Source: Lasiosphaeris hirsuta (Eukaryota; Ascomycota; Sordariomycetes; Sordariales; Lasiosphaeriaceae). From it: DNA of 64,000 nucleotides. Location of the stretch: positions 930,001 to 994,000 of the forward strand of contig JAUKUA010000005.1 of the NCBI GenBank assembly GCA_030549175.1. Direction: 5' to 3'. Shown one piece after another: positions 48,402 through 59,209 of this stretch (position 1 is the stretch's first letter; every line of letters starts with the position of its first letter). The notes below the pieces were generated by a model. The model saw only the letters and a program-made list of their open reading frames with translations, was not told the DNA's origin and did no database searches. The position numbers were made by a program, and so were the translations under genes.

Positions 48402-48926
48402 GCTTTTTCGCTTCTTGTGCTCTCAACTATTGTCACAATGTACCGACAGCGAGAGGAAAGATAAGACTGCGGGAAACTGGGGAAGTCTGGATGAGGTTTT
48501 GCAAGGGAGCAAATGATATCACGCAACACCGTTTGTCTTAACCGATGGGCTCGAGCCAGCGTTGAGGATAGGTTGATGGAGTGGTTGTGATTACTATGGC
48601 ATTAAATCCGGCACACATTTTGCGGTTGTTGTCTTGCGTTTTTATTTCGCGGCGTTGGGGATATGGGAGGTCGGTATATGGCAAGTCCATGGTCAAGGGA
48701 TTACGACCAAGGCGTCCATGGGAAGGGTAGTGCACCCAATGAGCAAATCACAATAACTTGACAAAACACCAAACCAATCCCCGAGCCTCACTTGAATGCA
48801 TGTGATATGCTATTGATAGTTCGGAGCCGCCATGGAGGAAATTGCTAGCTACTCGCAACACCATTATAAATCGTAGGAAAAGGGTATCTCTTCGTAAACC
48901 TAACCCGCCACAACTGGGAAACTTAA
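48402..48926. other. Convergent intergenic region, 525 bp
   Basis: Common 3' region of histone H4 (plus) and trs20 (minus). Nothing coding is seen. Confidence 0.5.
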
Positions 48927-49503
48927 CTACAAATACTTCCTCCCTGCCGCCGCTACCCTCGCCCGGAAGACTGGACTCTTGATCTCCATGTTGACTTTGT
49001 AGAACGGGCTCATGGTAGCCTTGACGTAGTTCTCGTAGACCTCGCCCATAAAGTTCTTGACCGCCTCCTCCGTCGCCGCGCTCGTCGGGTTCGCCCCGAT
49101 CGAAGTCGAGCTGCGCGTGCTGCTACTGTTGCCGCCGGCGGCGGCGGCCGCCGCCCCGCCACCCGTCGGCTGGTGAAGTAGTAGGAACTTGGTGTTGCCG
49201 GCTGTGAGGAAGCAGGAGATGTAATTGTTGAAGAATTTGTCGATAGCTTTGAGATAGCTGCGGAGGAGGGGTTAGCTTTGGGCGGGGTGAGTGAAAGAAA
49301 AGGGGGAGGGGGCCGGACAGTTGGTTGCTCGTCCACTGGACTTCCTCGACGATGTCAAGACTGCTGTGCAGGATGAACTGGTTCAGATGCCGTGCCTGTT
49401 CGCTGAAGCGCGGCTGGCCATCGCCGCCTTGCTTGCTCGTGCCGAACTCGTACTCGAACAGCGGGTTGTCCTGGGTGCCAATGATGGCGAAGTAGTAGCT
49501 CAT
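48927..49503 (-). CDS. trs20: TRAPP complex subunit Trs20 / sedlin
   Basis: Two exons on the minus strand, 49503-49319 and 49257-48927, give 171 residues. The start MSYYFAIIGTQDNPLFEYEF, then ARHLNQFILHSSLDIVEEVQW, YLKAIDKFFNNYISCFLTAG, NTKFLLLH and the C-terminal FYKVNMEIKSPVF are the sedlin (TRAPPC2) signature, with a longin-like fold. A Gly/Ala/Ser-rich insert (49070-49165) sits before the last helices. TRAPP is the tether and Rab exchange factor in ER-Golgi traffic and autophagy. The intron donor GTCCGG departs from the usual consensus, but it is the only GT that joins QL-YLKAI in phase. Confidence 0.93.
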
Positions 49504-49878
49504 TATGATTTGTTGATACGGGCGCCTATCGGTCGATCATCTACGTTTAGGAGTGATGCATGTGGTAACTCTACGGATGCGAGGATTCAGGTCTTGCCCC
49601 GAAATGATCATGGCCGTCAGGGGAGGGGATGTAGTTCGTGGGAGCTTCGAGCGACGTTCTCCCAGTCGCGACGGTCAACTGTGAGCCGCTAGCGCCGCAG
49701 GGCGGTTGTCGGACGGTGGGGTCGGTGCTGAGGGACCCCACGAGCCACACCGGCTATGCCATAATGAGCCTAGCTTGAGCCTGGGGCTGCGATTTTTCGA
49801 GAACCCCAAGAAAGCTCGTCGCGCGATCCCGACTCGGTGCCCCAAAGCAACGGTCTGGAAGCTCCCAGCGCGCCAAAT
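49504..49878. promoter_or_regulatory. Bidirectional promoter, trs20 / mrpl31 (375 bp)
   Basis: Two housekeeping genes start outward from a 375-bp gap, so their promoters must lie within or overlap it. No TATA box is evident. No specific factor site can be named. Confidence 0.5.
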
Positions 49879-50350
49879 ATGTTCGGAGCCTTCAGATTCA
49901 CCAATCCATTGAGCGGTGGTCTTCTATGGTAAGCTTTTTTACCATGTCTGCACAACACTCGCTCTCCCGAAGCCGCAGCGGTGCTAACCGCCCAATTGCA
50001 ATTGGACAGGAAGATCCCCTGGCGACTGTCCAAGTTCCAGAAGGCCCGTCACAGGAAGCGCCTCAGGGCCGTCGACGATGTCGTTGCTACCGTCGATGCC
50101 GCACTCGCAAAGAATGGAGAGACAATTGCTACATTGGAGCGGTGGAAGGCTGAGATGCCAACCGAGGCCGAGATGCTGCCCAAGGACAAGTACACCATGT
50201 TTGACCGGAAGGCCAAGCGGTATAGAAAGGGAATTCACAGTATGCCACCTCCGCACATGATGCTCTGTTAGGTGTTTGCTAACCAGCCGCTTTCCAGGGT
50301 TGCCGAAGTGGACCCGTGTGTCCCAGAGGTTGAATCCGCCTGGCTACTAG
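49879..50350 (+). CDS. mrpl31: Mitochondrial large-subunit ribosomal protein L31 (mL60)
   Basis: Three exons, 49879-49928, 50010-50239 and 50298-50350, give 110 residues. It begins MFGAFRFTNPLSGGLLWKIP and continues WRLSKFQKARHRKRLRAVDD, TMFDRKAKRYRKGIHRLPKW and RVSQRLNPPGY. This matches fungal 54S protein L31 (yeast Mrpl31, now mL60). It is a small, very basic protein, part of the mitochondrial large ribosomal subunit. The start Met is the family start. Junction phases agree (W-K; H-R). Confidence 0.93.
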
Positions 50351-50663
50351 ATGGTCTGGACGGCGATGTTGTTGCATATATCCCATGTACGATATAAACG
50401 GGCGTGTCTAGAGTTGGTGATGCGAACCATATTCACATGTGCAAGTGAACTCGGACAACTCAAGCAAAGGATTTGATCTGTTGTTGACATGCAGCTGCAG
50501 TCTTGGGCGAGAAATATAGTGTCTTGACTGAACGGTCGAGGTACGGTGAGAAACGGCCAGATCGAATAAAGACCATGAATAAATGCAAAGTTTTCTGTTT
50601 CCCAGGGTATTTCCTTGATAGAGACCAGCCCAAACTATCCCGCTTCGTACAATACAACTTGAC
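50351..50663. other. Convergent intergenic region, 313 bp
   Basis: Shared 3' region of mrpl31 (plus) and the CBP20 gene (minus). No feature is seen. Confidence 0.5.
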
Positions 50664-51365
50664 CTATCTCAATCGTCCATGATCGCTGCCATGGTCATTC
50701 TCCTTGTCTCTCCGCTCCGCATCTCTCAGTCTCTCAGCTTGCTGGATCGCTCGGCCCAAACCACCTCGGCCCTCATCGTAGTCCTCCCGATATTCGTCTC
50801 GTACTTGACCGCCCGACTTACCGCGGCCATATTGCCGGCCCTCCTCAAAGCCAGGATCCAGATCGGTTCGGATGATGCGCTCGTCCAGCTTGGTGCCGCC
50901 GATGTACTTCATGCAGTCAAGGGCATCTTGATGAGTGTAATATTCGACGAAGCAGAAACCGCACGGGGTCTTGTTGAAACGGTCGAGACCCATGATCAGG
51001 CGTTTGATCTCTCCACACTTGGAGAAGAGCTCGTAGACTTGCTCTTCAGTGGTGTAGAAGGACCTGGGCAAAGTAAGACACGGCTGAGATTCTTTGATCT
51101 GGGGCAAGGCAACCTACAAATTGCCAACGTAGAGCGTGGTCGCATCCCTCAAAGGATCGTCCTCGGGCTCATCGTGCTGCATTTTAGTATCGTCATCATC
51201 GCGACGGTCCTGACCAGGTCTCCGGCGTTTGTTCTGCGGATAACGAGACCCATCGTCAGTTCTCGACCCAGGCGTCGAATGCCCTTCGTTTCGAGTGCTT
51301 ACCCGGTTGTTGAAATAGGCACTCGGTCTGTCGAGCCTATCCACGGTGGGCCGTTGCCCTCTCAT
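50664..51365 (-). CDS. cbc2: Nuclear cap-binding protein subunit 2 (CBP20)
   Basis: Three exons on the minus strand, 51365-51303, 51233-51118 and 51063-50664, give 192 residues. There is a single RRM: RNP2 as LYVGNLSFYT, then [23 protein letters not shown]1 as CGFCFVEYY, and [20 protein letters not shown], the C-terminal segment that closes over the m7G cap. The N-terminus [11 protein letters not shown] is also typical. CBP20 binds capped RNA together with CBP80 in the nucleus and acts in splicing, export and decay. The charged C-terminal tail ([13 protein letters not shown]) is probably disordered. A second intron splits the RNP2 Leu codon. Confidence 0.95.
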
Positions 51366-51860
51366 TGTGGACTGCTGAGGGGGGAGGGGGGAGGGGGTTG
51401 GGTGAGAAGTGACAAAGAAAGGCGTTGTAGGAGTTCAGAAAGGTGAAAGATGTTGTCGCATCGACTCCATTCGCGATCATGGGGGTCCTAGGCTTGCCGC
51501 TTTGGGGAGGATTGAGATGGATGGAATCTCTCAGTGCCGCGCCAAGACCGTGTGCCTGCCTCGGCGCCTTGCCTGCCAGAAAGGTTTTACACACCAAGCT
51601 AGCAAGGACCCACTAAAATCCCTCCCCCAACCGTAGAAGCGCCTGAGTGCGCGTGTGAAGCAAGCAGACGGGAGAGCTCCAAATTCCTCTTTACATAAGG
51701 TACGGTAGTTCACCTCCCATTCTCGATCCCAACCTCGCAACCCGCAAAACACCAGCCAGACCACCCCACCGACACCACTTGCTCTCGCCGCGAGATCGTA
51801 CATTGCTAATGCGCCATTGAAGCAAAATCTAGCTATTTTACACACACCTCGTTGCTCCCG
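51366..51860. promoter_or_regulatory. Bidirectional promoter, cbc2 / nup82 (495 bp)
   Basis: Divergent starts of two nuclear mRNA-export-related genes flank this stretch. A pyrimidine-rich run on the cbc2 side (the plus strand shows GGGGGAGGGGGGAGGGGG at 51379-51396) is the only standout. Confidence 0.5.
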
Positions 51861-54670
51861 ATGCCCAAGATCAAAAGCTATGCGCCGGGCTGGCTCAACG
51901 AGCCGGCCCCGGGTCACAAGCTGTTTGAGCCAAGCAGATCAGAATCCCTCCCGGCAGCGTTGGCATACGCCAGATCAATCAAGTCGGGCCCTCGACGCAC
52001 AATGGCATACCGAGGAACCGAGGTTTTCTACGCCGTGGGAAAGCAGATCCGATGGGGCGACCTTGCGCAGCTCAAGGCGGACTGGGAGCCGAAGCATTCG
52101 CGGCCTGGCACCGGCCCTCGAATCAAGAGAGAAGACTCCCACGGCTCCTTCGAAGTGTATGACGAGGAGGCAGCCGCTGGGAATGGCCCCAAGGACTGGG
52201 TGGGATTCCGGGTAAGTGACTGCGCATGCCGGAACTAGGCGCCCATTTCCACGAGAGCTAACCAAGGCGCCCCTCATCAAAACAGACCATCAAGACGCCA
52301 GTTGCCGAGGACATCCGCGAGCTTGTGATGTCCCCCCAGCAGGACTTTCTTGCTGTACTAACATCCCACACCGTTCACATATGTATTCTCCCCAGTTCTA
52401 CCCACCTCCTCGCCAATGACGACACACCCTTCAAGGCTAAATTCTGGACCTTGGGCCCCACGACACATGTCACATCTAGAGCGGCAGTCGCATCGGCTGT
52501 ATGGCACCCCCTGGGTGTTAACGGCACATGTCTAGTGACTGTGACCAAGGATGCCGTGGTGCGGGTCTGGGAATTGTCGCAGGGGAACCGGGGGTCCTTT
52601 GATTCGCCAACCCTAGCTGTCGATCTCAAGAGATTGGCAGATGGCACCTTTCTGGAGCAGGACTTTAGCGCTTCGACGTCTGCGACAAACAAGACCTTCT
52701 CTCCGGATTCATTCGACATGGAGGTGGCTGCCGCGTGCTTCCCGGGACGGGGCGCCGGTGGCTGGTCTCCCATGACTTTGTGGATCGCCATGGTTGGAGG
52801 GGACGTATATGCGCTTTGCCCCCTCCTTCCCAAGCTCTGGTCGCCGCCCCCCACCTTGATTCCCTCTCTTTCAGTCTCAATCGTAGCCAAACTCGCAGCG
52901 ATGGAGGATGACCCGCAGGTCCCGCCAGAAGCCAGAATTCTGGCCAAGCAGCAGCTCGAGTGGATGTCAGATCTCGATAATCAAGAACCCACATCCGCTC
53001 CGGCCTCTCCTGAAACTCAATTTTCAGGGTCAAGCTCAAGCTCTCAACGTCAACGTTTACCAATGTACCACGGTGCGGAGGTCTATGTGCGCCCCTCCCG
53101 CCCGGGAACAGTGCCCAGGCTGCAAGGCCCCTTTGAGTTCGAGCTCAACCCCGAAGATGAGCAGGATGACGAGGTGGAGTTGAAGGATATATATGTCATC
53201 GGCGAGAAGATTAACACGGTCGACCTTATGATGGGTGAAGACGTGGAACTCGACAATGGTGAAGACGAGGAGGAGGGCCTGTCTCTCTCCATCATCTGTC
53301 TACTCTCTACTAGTGGTCAGGTCAAAATTTGTCTCGACGTTGAGGGAGTCCAAGCCCAGTGGCTACCCCCTCGGGGCAAGACCCTGTCAAGGACTCCTGA
53401 TTCAGCTAACTCTCACTCGCTGCTGACATTTCAGACATTTGATACCGTCAAACCCGCAGAGCTCACCGCCGACAATTGGCCCGTCTTTAGCGAGGACGTC
53501 ACTTCTCGCTACTCGTTCTATGTCACGCACTGCGCCGGTATCACGTATGTTTCTCTCGCATCGTGGGTTTCCCGGCTGGAGAAGGAACTGCAGGGAGAGT
53601 CGGAGGCCGGGGCGGAATTCCGCATGGACCTTTTAGCCCAAGGACATGGAACTGGGGGAGACCGTATTTATACACAACCAGCTGGGCAGAATGCTCTTGC
53701 CGCAGTGATAGCCATCAAGGACGAAGATGTGGGCCACTTTGTCCTGTCGGCGACTCATAGTAACCCCGTCACGCTGTTCTTCGATACCCCAGAGCCTGAC
53801 GCATTGCCGGCTCGTCAGGAGACGCCCCAGGGTTTCCCCGAGCAGCGGGAGACGCCCGAGCCCCTAACGGTATGGGAGCCTCGGCCCCTATTCCACCCTT
53901 CAGATGCACTCGATCGCCGAACTGCTGTCCCTCCCTGGCTTGAGCATCTCAAGACCGGTAGGAGGCGGGCAGTGCTACAGCAGGAGGTCCGGCTGTCGGT
54001 CGCCACCCTCGAGTTGCTCACCGAGGGGCACCGTCTTGTCAGCACCGAGGTGTTCGACCTCAACAGCGCGGTCGCGGAGCTGTTTAGGAAATGCGAGGCG
54101 TTGCAGTCAGAGCTACGGGAACAAATCATCAAGGCCAACGAGGTCAAGAAGCGAGTGGACATGATCAGCGGCAATGACGAATCGGGTGATGACGAGCCGG
54201 TTACAGAAGATATGCTCATCAAGAACCGGCTACGTGTCGCGAAACAGAGACAGGAGGAGCTTGCCAAGAGGATGGAGGCTCTAAGAAGGAAGCTCGGCCG
54301 TGCAACCAGCCGTGAATTGAGCGAGAAGGAGTGGGCATGGATGGATGAAGTGCGCACACTGGAGGAGAAGGTGCTCGGTTCGGAGATAAGTCGGTCATCG
54401 TCACCAAACAACTTGAAGCAAGGGTGGAAACGATTCGAGGAGGCCAAGAGACTTCGGGACGCCCTATTTTCCCAGGCTGAACAGCTGCAGAAGGGCGACG
54501 GCGGCCATATGGCCGGGCAAGAAGGCGCCGCCTCGCCAGCTCGTGGGCTGAAAATCCCAACAGATGTTCGGAAGGCAAAAGCCACCCAGGTGATGAGTCT
54601 CCTGGAGCGCGAAACGGCCCTCGTCGAAGCAGTCAAGTCTCGGCTGGAAAAATTGAGCTTGGATAGGTAG
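51861..54670 (+). CDS. nup82: Nucleoporin Nup82
   Basis: Two exons, 51861-52211 and 52286-54670, give 911 residues, close to Chaetomium Nup82. The N-terminal two thirds form a beta-propeller (DIRELVMSPQQDFLAVLTSH, VASAVWHPLG, CLVTVTKDAVVRVWEL, LSLSIICLLSTSGQVKICLD). The C-terminal third (from about residue 690) is coiled coil, with long heptad runs such as RLRVAKQRQEELAKRMEALR. The protein belongs to the cytoplasmic Nup82-Nup159-Nsp1 complex of the nuclear pore, where mRNA export is completed. An acidic insert (EDVELDNGEDEEEG) and a Pro/Glu-rich loop (RQETPQGFPEQRETPEPL) interrupt the propeller or follow it. The start ATG opens MPKIKSYAPGWLNEPAPG. Confidence 0.93.
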
Positions 54671-56012
54671 GCTTCTGGGTACAGCCACGTCGGAATGTAG
54701 ATAACAGTTGCAATTGGAGGTCTTGTGTATGACAAGGGTAGCCGGTTGTGCGACCCGCTTGCAGCCTCTCCGGGCTACGCATCGAGGGCCAAACGAGTGG
54801 AAGGACGGGTTCGTTGGACGCCATGACACGCCGCCTTGTGTGGCGCACCTGAGCCGCGCCGGGAATGAGCAGCAGCGAAGCAGTAGCGGCAAGGATTGGG
54901 TGGGCGAATAGTGTGGGAAGGGTTATGCTGCAACTGCTGCCCCGGTGTTGAGTGTGCCTAGAATGGTAGGGCCAGCACGAGAACCAATCATCACCTCGTG
55001 AAAAATGCTTTCATCCTATCAAGAAGGAAACGCCCCGATACTCAACATATTCACTAATAAATCGTCCCGGCCGGTAGTTTTGCCATTGGCCGGCCCCTGG
55101 GAAGGCTCCATTCTTTTCCTACCTTTGGGTGTTTTTTTTTTCCCCATTACTAGTACCTGTTCCAGCAGCAACCCAGGCACAACCATCGGATGCGGTAGGT
55201 AATGTAACTCAGACCGAGGCTCCGTTCCGCGTTCCGTGTTGGTTCCGTTTCCCCCAACGTCAGTCGTTCAATCCTTGCTAGCCCCCCAAGCGCCATACTG
55301 TTTTGTTGTCGCCGATTGTTGGCACGATTCCGCTGCCACCCCGTGCACCATATCACCAGACTCACCGGACTTAGCCTGGTGCATACATCGTGGCACTCGG
55401 TCGTGGCTTGAAGGCGGCGGGGCAGTGAAGAAAAAATTCGGTTTCAGCATACAGACGTCACAGCGTGCGACTTCGCTCGTCAGCGATAAGAGGTAAGGTA
55501 GGCAGTCGGCATCACGATCGATATGGGCCATGCGCGCTGCTGTCGACACGGACGAATCCCGGGGGTCGAGACGCTCAATAACTGCATGAGTGTCGTCTCG
55601 AGGTATGGCCGGACTTCTCACCTTCTCCCCCGGTGTCGTTGTGTGTCTTTTAGACCTGCCGTTTCGTGGCTGGTTCCGTGTCGATAGCTGACTGCCTTGC
55701 ATGGAGCTGTGGTACGGATACTCGCTGCGTCTGCACGGCAGCCTCACATTTGAGATTGGCCAGGAAAGATTTGTAGACCCGGCATGGGATATCTCGTAAG
55801 TGTTCTGTCTGCAACTCCGGTCGAGGAAAAAAACAATATAAGTATGCACCCTGCCCCTGGCTCGGCGCCACCCCGAACAAGTCGATGACTCCATCTCGAG
55901 CGCATCTCAACGCATTTCAACCAGTCTGCGAGTGCAGATGCTAGTCCCCCTGCCCTTCCCCGAAATCGCTCTCGCTCCCAATCTCACGCCGGCTACGCTG
56001 CTGCGGTCCATC
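54671..56012. other. Intergenic, 1342 bp
   Basis: 3' region of nup82 and promoter/leader of the next gene. No coding exon is recognised; open frames on the minus strand around 55268-55894 are unsupported. An upstream ATG in frame with the next gene lies at 55932 or 55938. Confidence 0.45.
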
Positions 56013-57321
56013 ATGGCACCTGTGGCTTCTCCAATTGACGTGCGCGCGCAGACTATTGGTGAGTTTGGCTCCTTCACCGCCAGAGCAGGAGCAGGAGCAG
56101 GAACAGCAGGAGCAGCTGGAGCAGCAGTTGCAGCAAACGGCCTTCTCTTGCTGCCCCACCACCCACCTGCCTGCCTGCTTGCTCCCGCTTACAACCCGTC
56201 GACCACTTACACCACTCCCTTACACACAACATCCCGCGGCTGACACCCACCCCCTCGCAGAAAACTGCAGGTTTTTCACCGTCTCGCATGCTGCCCTCAC
56301 TCTGGTTACCGCAAAGGAACCCCTCGGTACCTTCAAAGCCATCGTGGTCAAGACAGAGAACGGCCGCCGCGAGGCCCTCCTCTCCGAATCGGGCCCGACC
56401 ATACCCCAGGCATTGCAGCAGCTACTCGTCAAGTCGGCTGAAGCTGTGCAAAACTACATTGGTACCAATGGCTTCGCATTCGCCCCGGGCGATGACGACG
56501 ACGACGACGATGAATCTGACTTTGAAGGTCCCTCTTACCGTGTGAACCGACAAAACACAGCCGCCTCCACCTGCGAGTCGCTGTCAGACAATGAGACCGT
56601 GTCCGTCGCCCCGGCCACGTCCAAGGCCCCGAGCCGCGGCGGCCGGAAGTCGGTTGTCGCCCCCGGAGCCCGACACGTAGAGCCCATGTGGGCAACGTCG
56701 GACAAGGGCGCCAACACCGCCCGCCGGCCGCGACCGCGCTCCCGTTCGAGTTCCCGGTCGCGATCCCGGTCTCGCTCCGCGTCCAGCTCCCGCGCCTCTT
56801 CCCGTACCTGGACCCGGTCCCCCAGCCGCGAGCCCGCCGCTAACCGGCCCACAAATTTCCGCGTCTATTCCCATCCCGGCTACGGCATACAGGTCCGCCC
56901 GCCCAACGTCCACCGCGGTTGGGCCGCCGCTGCTGGTCCCCCGGCCCCACCCCCGCCTCCGCAGCCGTACATGCGCTTTCCCGTCTCCTTCCAGGGGAGT
57001 CATCAGCCACCACCACCCCCTCCCCCGGCAGCCGTGCGCACCGCAGGCGGCTCCCCCACCCCACCGTCTCCTCCCAACGGCAACCGTCTGAACCCAACCC
57101 CCCCACCGGCTCTTCCACTGGCGACGACCGTGCCCAAGCCCATCCCGGCCCCCCTCCCCGCATCAACATCCCCCACTTCCCCAACATCGCCCCAAGCTCC
57201 CCGTGACATCCGCCTCCTCATAACCTACCCCGGGGGCTCCCAGCACATCCTGACCCAGTCGCCGCTCTCCGTCCGTGCCATCTCCCAGGTTGCCACGGCC
57301 TATGTCCGGCGCAGCCGCCCC

Positions 57322-57354
<33 letters not shown>

Positions 57355-57624
57355 CAACGACCCGCGCTTCACGCGTACGTGCGGAGGGTGGCGGTTGAGA
57401 AGACGTGGTATGACGTGAGTGGGTTTGGGGGGGATGATTTGAGTGGGTTGGTTGGCGCGGGGCTGGCTTTGGTCGAGGTCGAGGTTATCGAGGGCAAGAC
57501 CGTGATGGGAAGGCCGAGTATGATGGGGATGAGGCCCAGTGTGGTCCAGGGGCAGAATAGCGGGAGTGGTCATCTTCCGGGGCAGCAGCGCGCCAGCGGG
57601 AACGGCCAGGCTCAGGGGCAGTGA
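56013..57624 (+). CDS. Fungal protein with RS, Pro-rich and poly-Gln segments, function unknown
   Basis: Two exons, 56013-56058 and 56261-57624, give 469 residues; an upstream in-frame ATG at 55932 would add 27. The N-terminal ordered block is ENCRFFTVSHAALTLVTAKE and GTFKAIVVKTENGRREALL, with a helix IPQALQQLLVKSAEAVQNYI. An Asp run (residues about 92-99), an Arg/Ser-rich stretch (about 170-205, repeated RSRSRS) and a Pro-rich region (240-325) follow. A second ordered block, RDIRLLITYPGGSQHILTQS, is interrupted by 12 Gln (57322-57357) and resumes with HAYVRRVAVEKTWYDVSGFG. I do not recognise the family. RS repeats could suggest a nuclear role, but that is only inference. Confidence 0.75.
57322..57357 (+). 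repeat. CAG/CAA repeat encoding 12 Gln
   Basis: Nine CAG codons, then CAA CAG CAA, in frame within the preceding CDS. Such tracts are prone to length change. Confidence 0.95.
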
Positions 57625-59209
57625 GGAGAGGTGGAGTTCGCATGGGTTTGGAGGGTGGTTTGGATGGATGGATAGATAGATGGGCATTGACGCCGGGTCA
57701 CATCAGAGGAGCGATGATTACTTTTCACATTCATCTTTGTTTTGTGTGTTTCGCCATGTCTACGGCCGCTACCCGTTTTCCAACCGCTTTTCATCTTCAG
57801 ACTACCTTTCTTATTGCTATTTCAGCAAGCTCGAGGGTGGGAATAGGCTGCGTTCTGCATTGACGGCTGGCCGATGGAGGTCATCCAAAGGCAACAAAAT
57901 GGCACACGATACGAGCTAAAGAAAAGGGCCAAAAGTTATTTTGTACTTGAAAGTCTCCGTTTTCGTCTACTCATTTCCTCCGTATTGCTCTTACTTTCCT
58001 AATCCCCTACGCACACCTCAACCACCGTTTACTTTCCCCCCCCCCCACTAAAGGCTGAATCACACGCACAACATCACATTTCTGCTTCCGTTTTATTTCA
58101 TATCTACCTGCCTAAAAAGGAGCGAGTGAGACACAGGAGGGTGGAGGGGGCCAGCGAGACGGTGGGGGGCCCGCCATTGCCTGATGAGAACATGAGACAC
58201 GGGACCATGAGGGATGGGGCAATGAAAAGGACATTACATGGATACAGAAAAAGGGAGCGCTAGTCAGGTAGATCTATCTAGATAGCTTTTTTTTTTTTTT
58301 TCCTTCGTACTTCGTACTAGTATGTAGAAACCCAATCAACATCCTTGCCCCAAACCGGTCAATGGCTCTAGGCCAGTGTAACAACGAGCAAATCCAGTAC
58401 ATTCAAGAACGAGGCTTCCCCCCGGCCCATTTCCTCGCCTTGCCCTCCAGGCAACATCATATCATAATCTACCCTTGGTTAATTTATCTATACCATGTAA
58501 ACATGGCATGATCACACCGTTACCCTTATTGCTTTCTTACATGTGAAACAATTGAACGCTTACCAAACCTGACCCTGTTCGCCTCATCTCAACCTGTTCG
58601 GTTATGGATAGTGACATTACACTACGCTAGTTATCGTACGAGATCTGCCCCCTGTTCCAGGCCGCTAGATCCCAGAACTGGCCTCTTCTGACCTTGGCTC
58701 GATGCCATAGCTTCCTGTTGCCTGCCGAAGACGTTGTTTTTGTGCACCAAACAATGCTCACACAAGATGTAGAATAAGATCCCACGCCCAATCAAGACGA
58801 TCCTCCTCCTTTCCACCCTCTCGCAATGTTGAACAGCCCGTTGCCCAATATCAGCAACAAGCCTAACCTGCGAGAACGCCTGCATCTCACAAACCTGTGG
58901 CAGACCTGTGATCAACCGACCGATGGCCCAGTCCCAAATATCAAGAAACAATCAATGCCGTGCCTCTCCCCCTTTGTGCTACTGCCTCCTCATCAGGCGG
59001 AATTGATGCGAATAGCCGCCTCTCTCCGCCCAGATCCTGAACGAGAACTCTTACCCAGGGCATCGACCCGCAGTTGTGAGCGTCATGCGATCTTCGTGAT
59101 ATGCTGGTAGAGGCGTGTCGTCTTTCCAAGGAAGCAAGTAGGGTAAAAGGCCAAGAATTGTAATACACGGTCCCATTGTGACCTCATGCTCCCACATGCC
59201 AATCGCTTT
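57625..59209. other. Convergent intergenic region, 1585 bp
   Basis: Lies between the ends of two genes that point at each other. AT-rich 3' sequence with a T-tract (58287-58301) and a C-run (58038-58046). Nothing coding is supported; the open frame at 58631-58951 (minus) has no family features. Confidence 0.45.

Noticed and set aside
50679..51446. 255-codon open frame antisense to the CBP20 gene
   Set aside because: Shadow of the RRM-coding exon and its introns.
53815..54735. 306-codon Ser/Arg-rich open frame antisense to nup82
   Set aside because: Mirror of the coiled-coil coding strand; no independent support.
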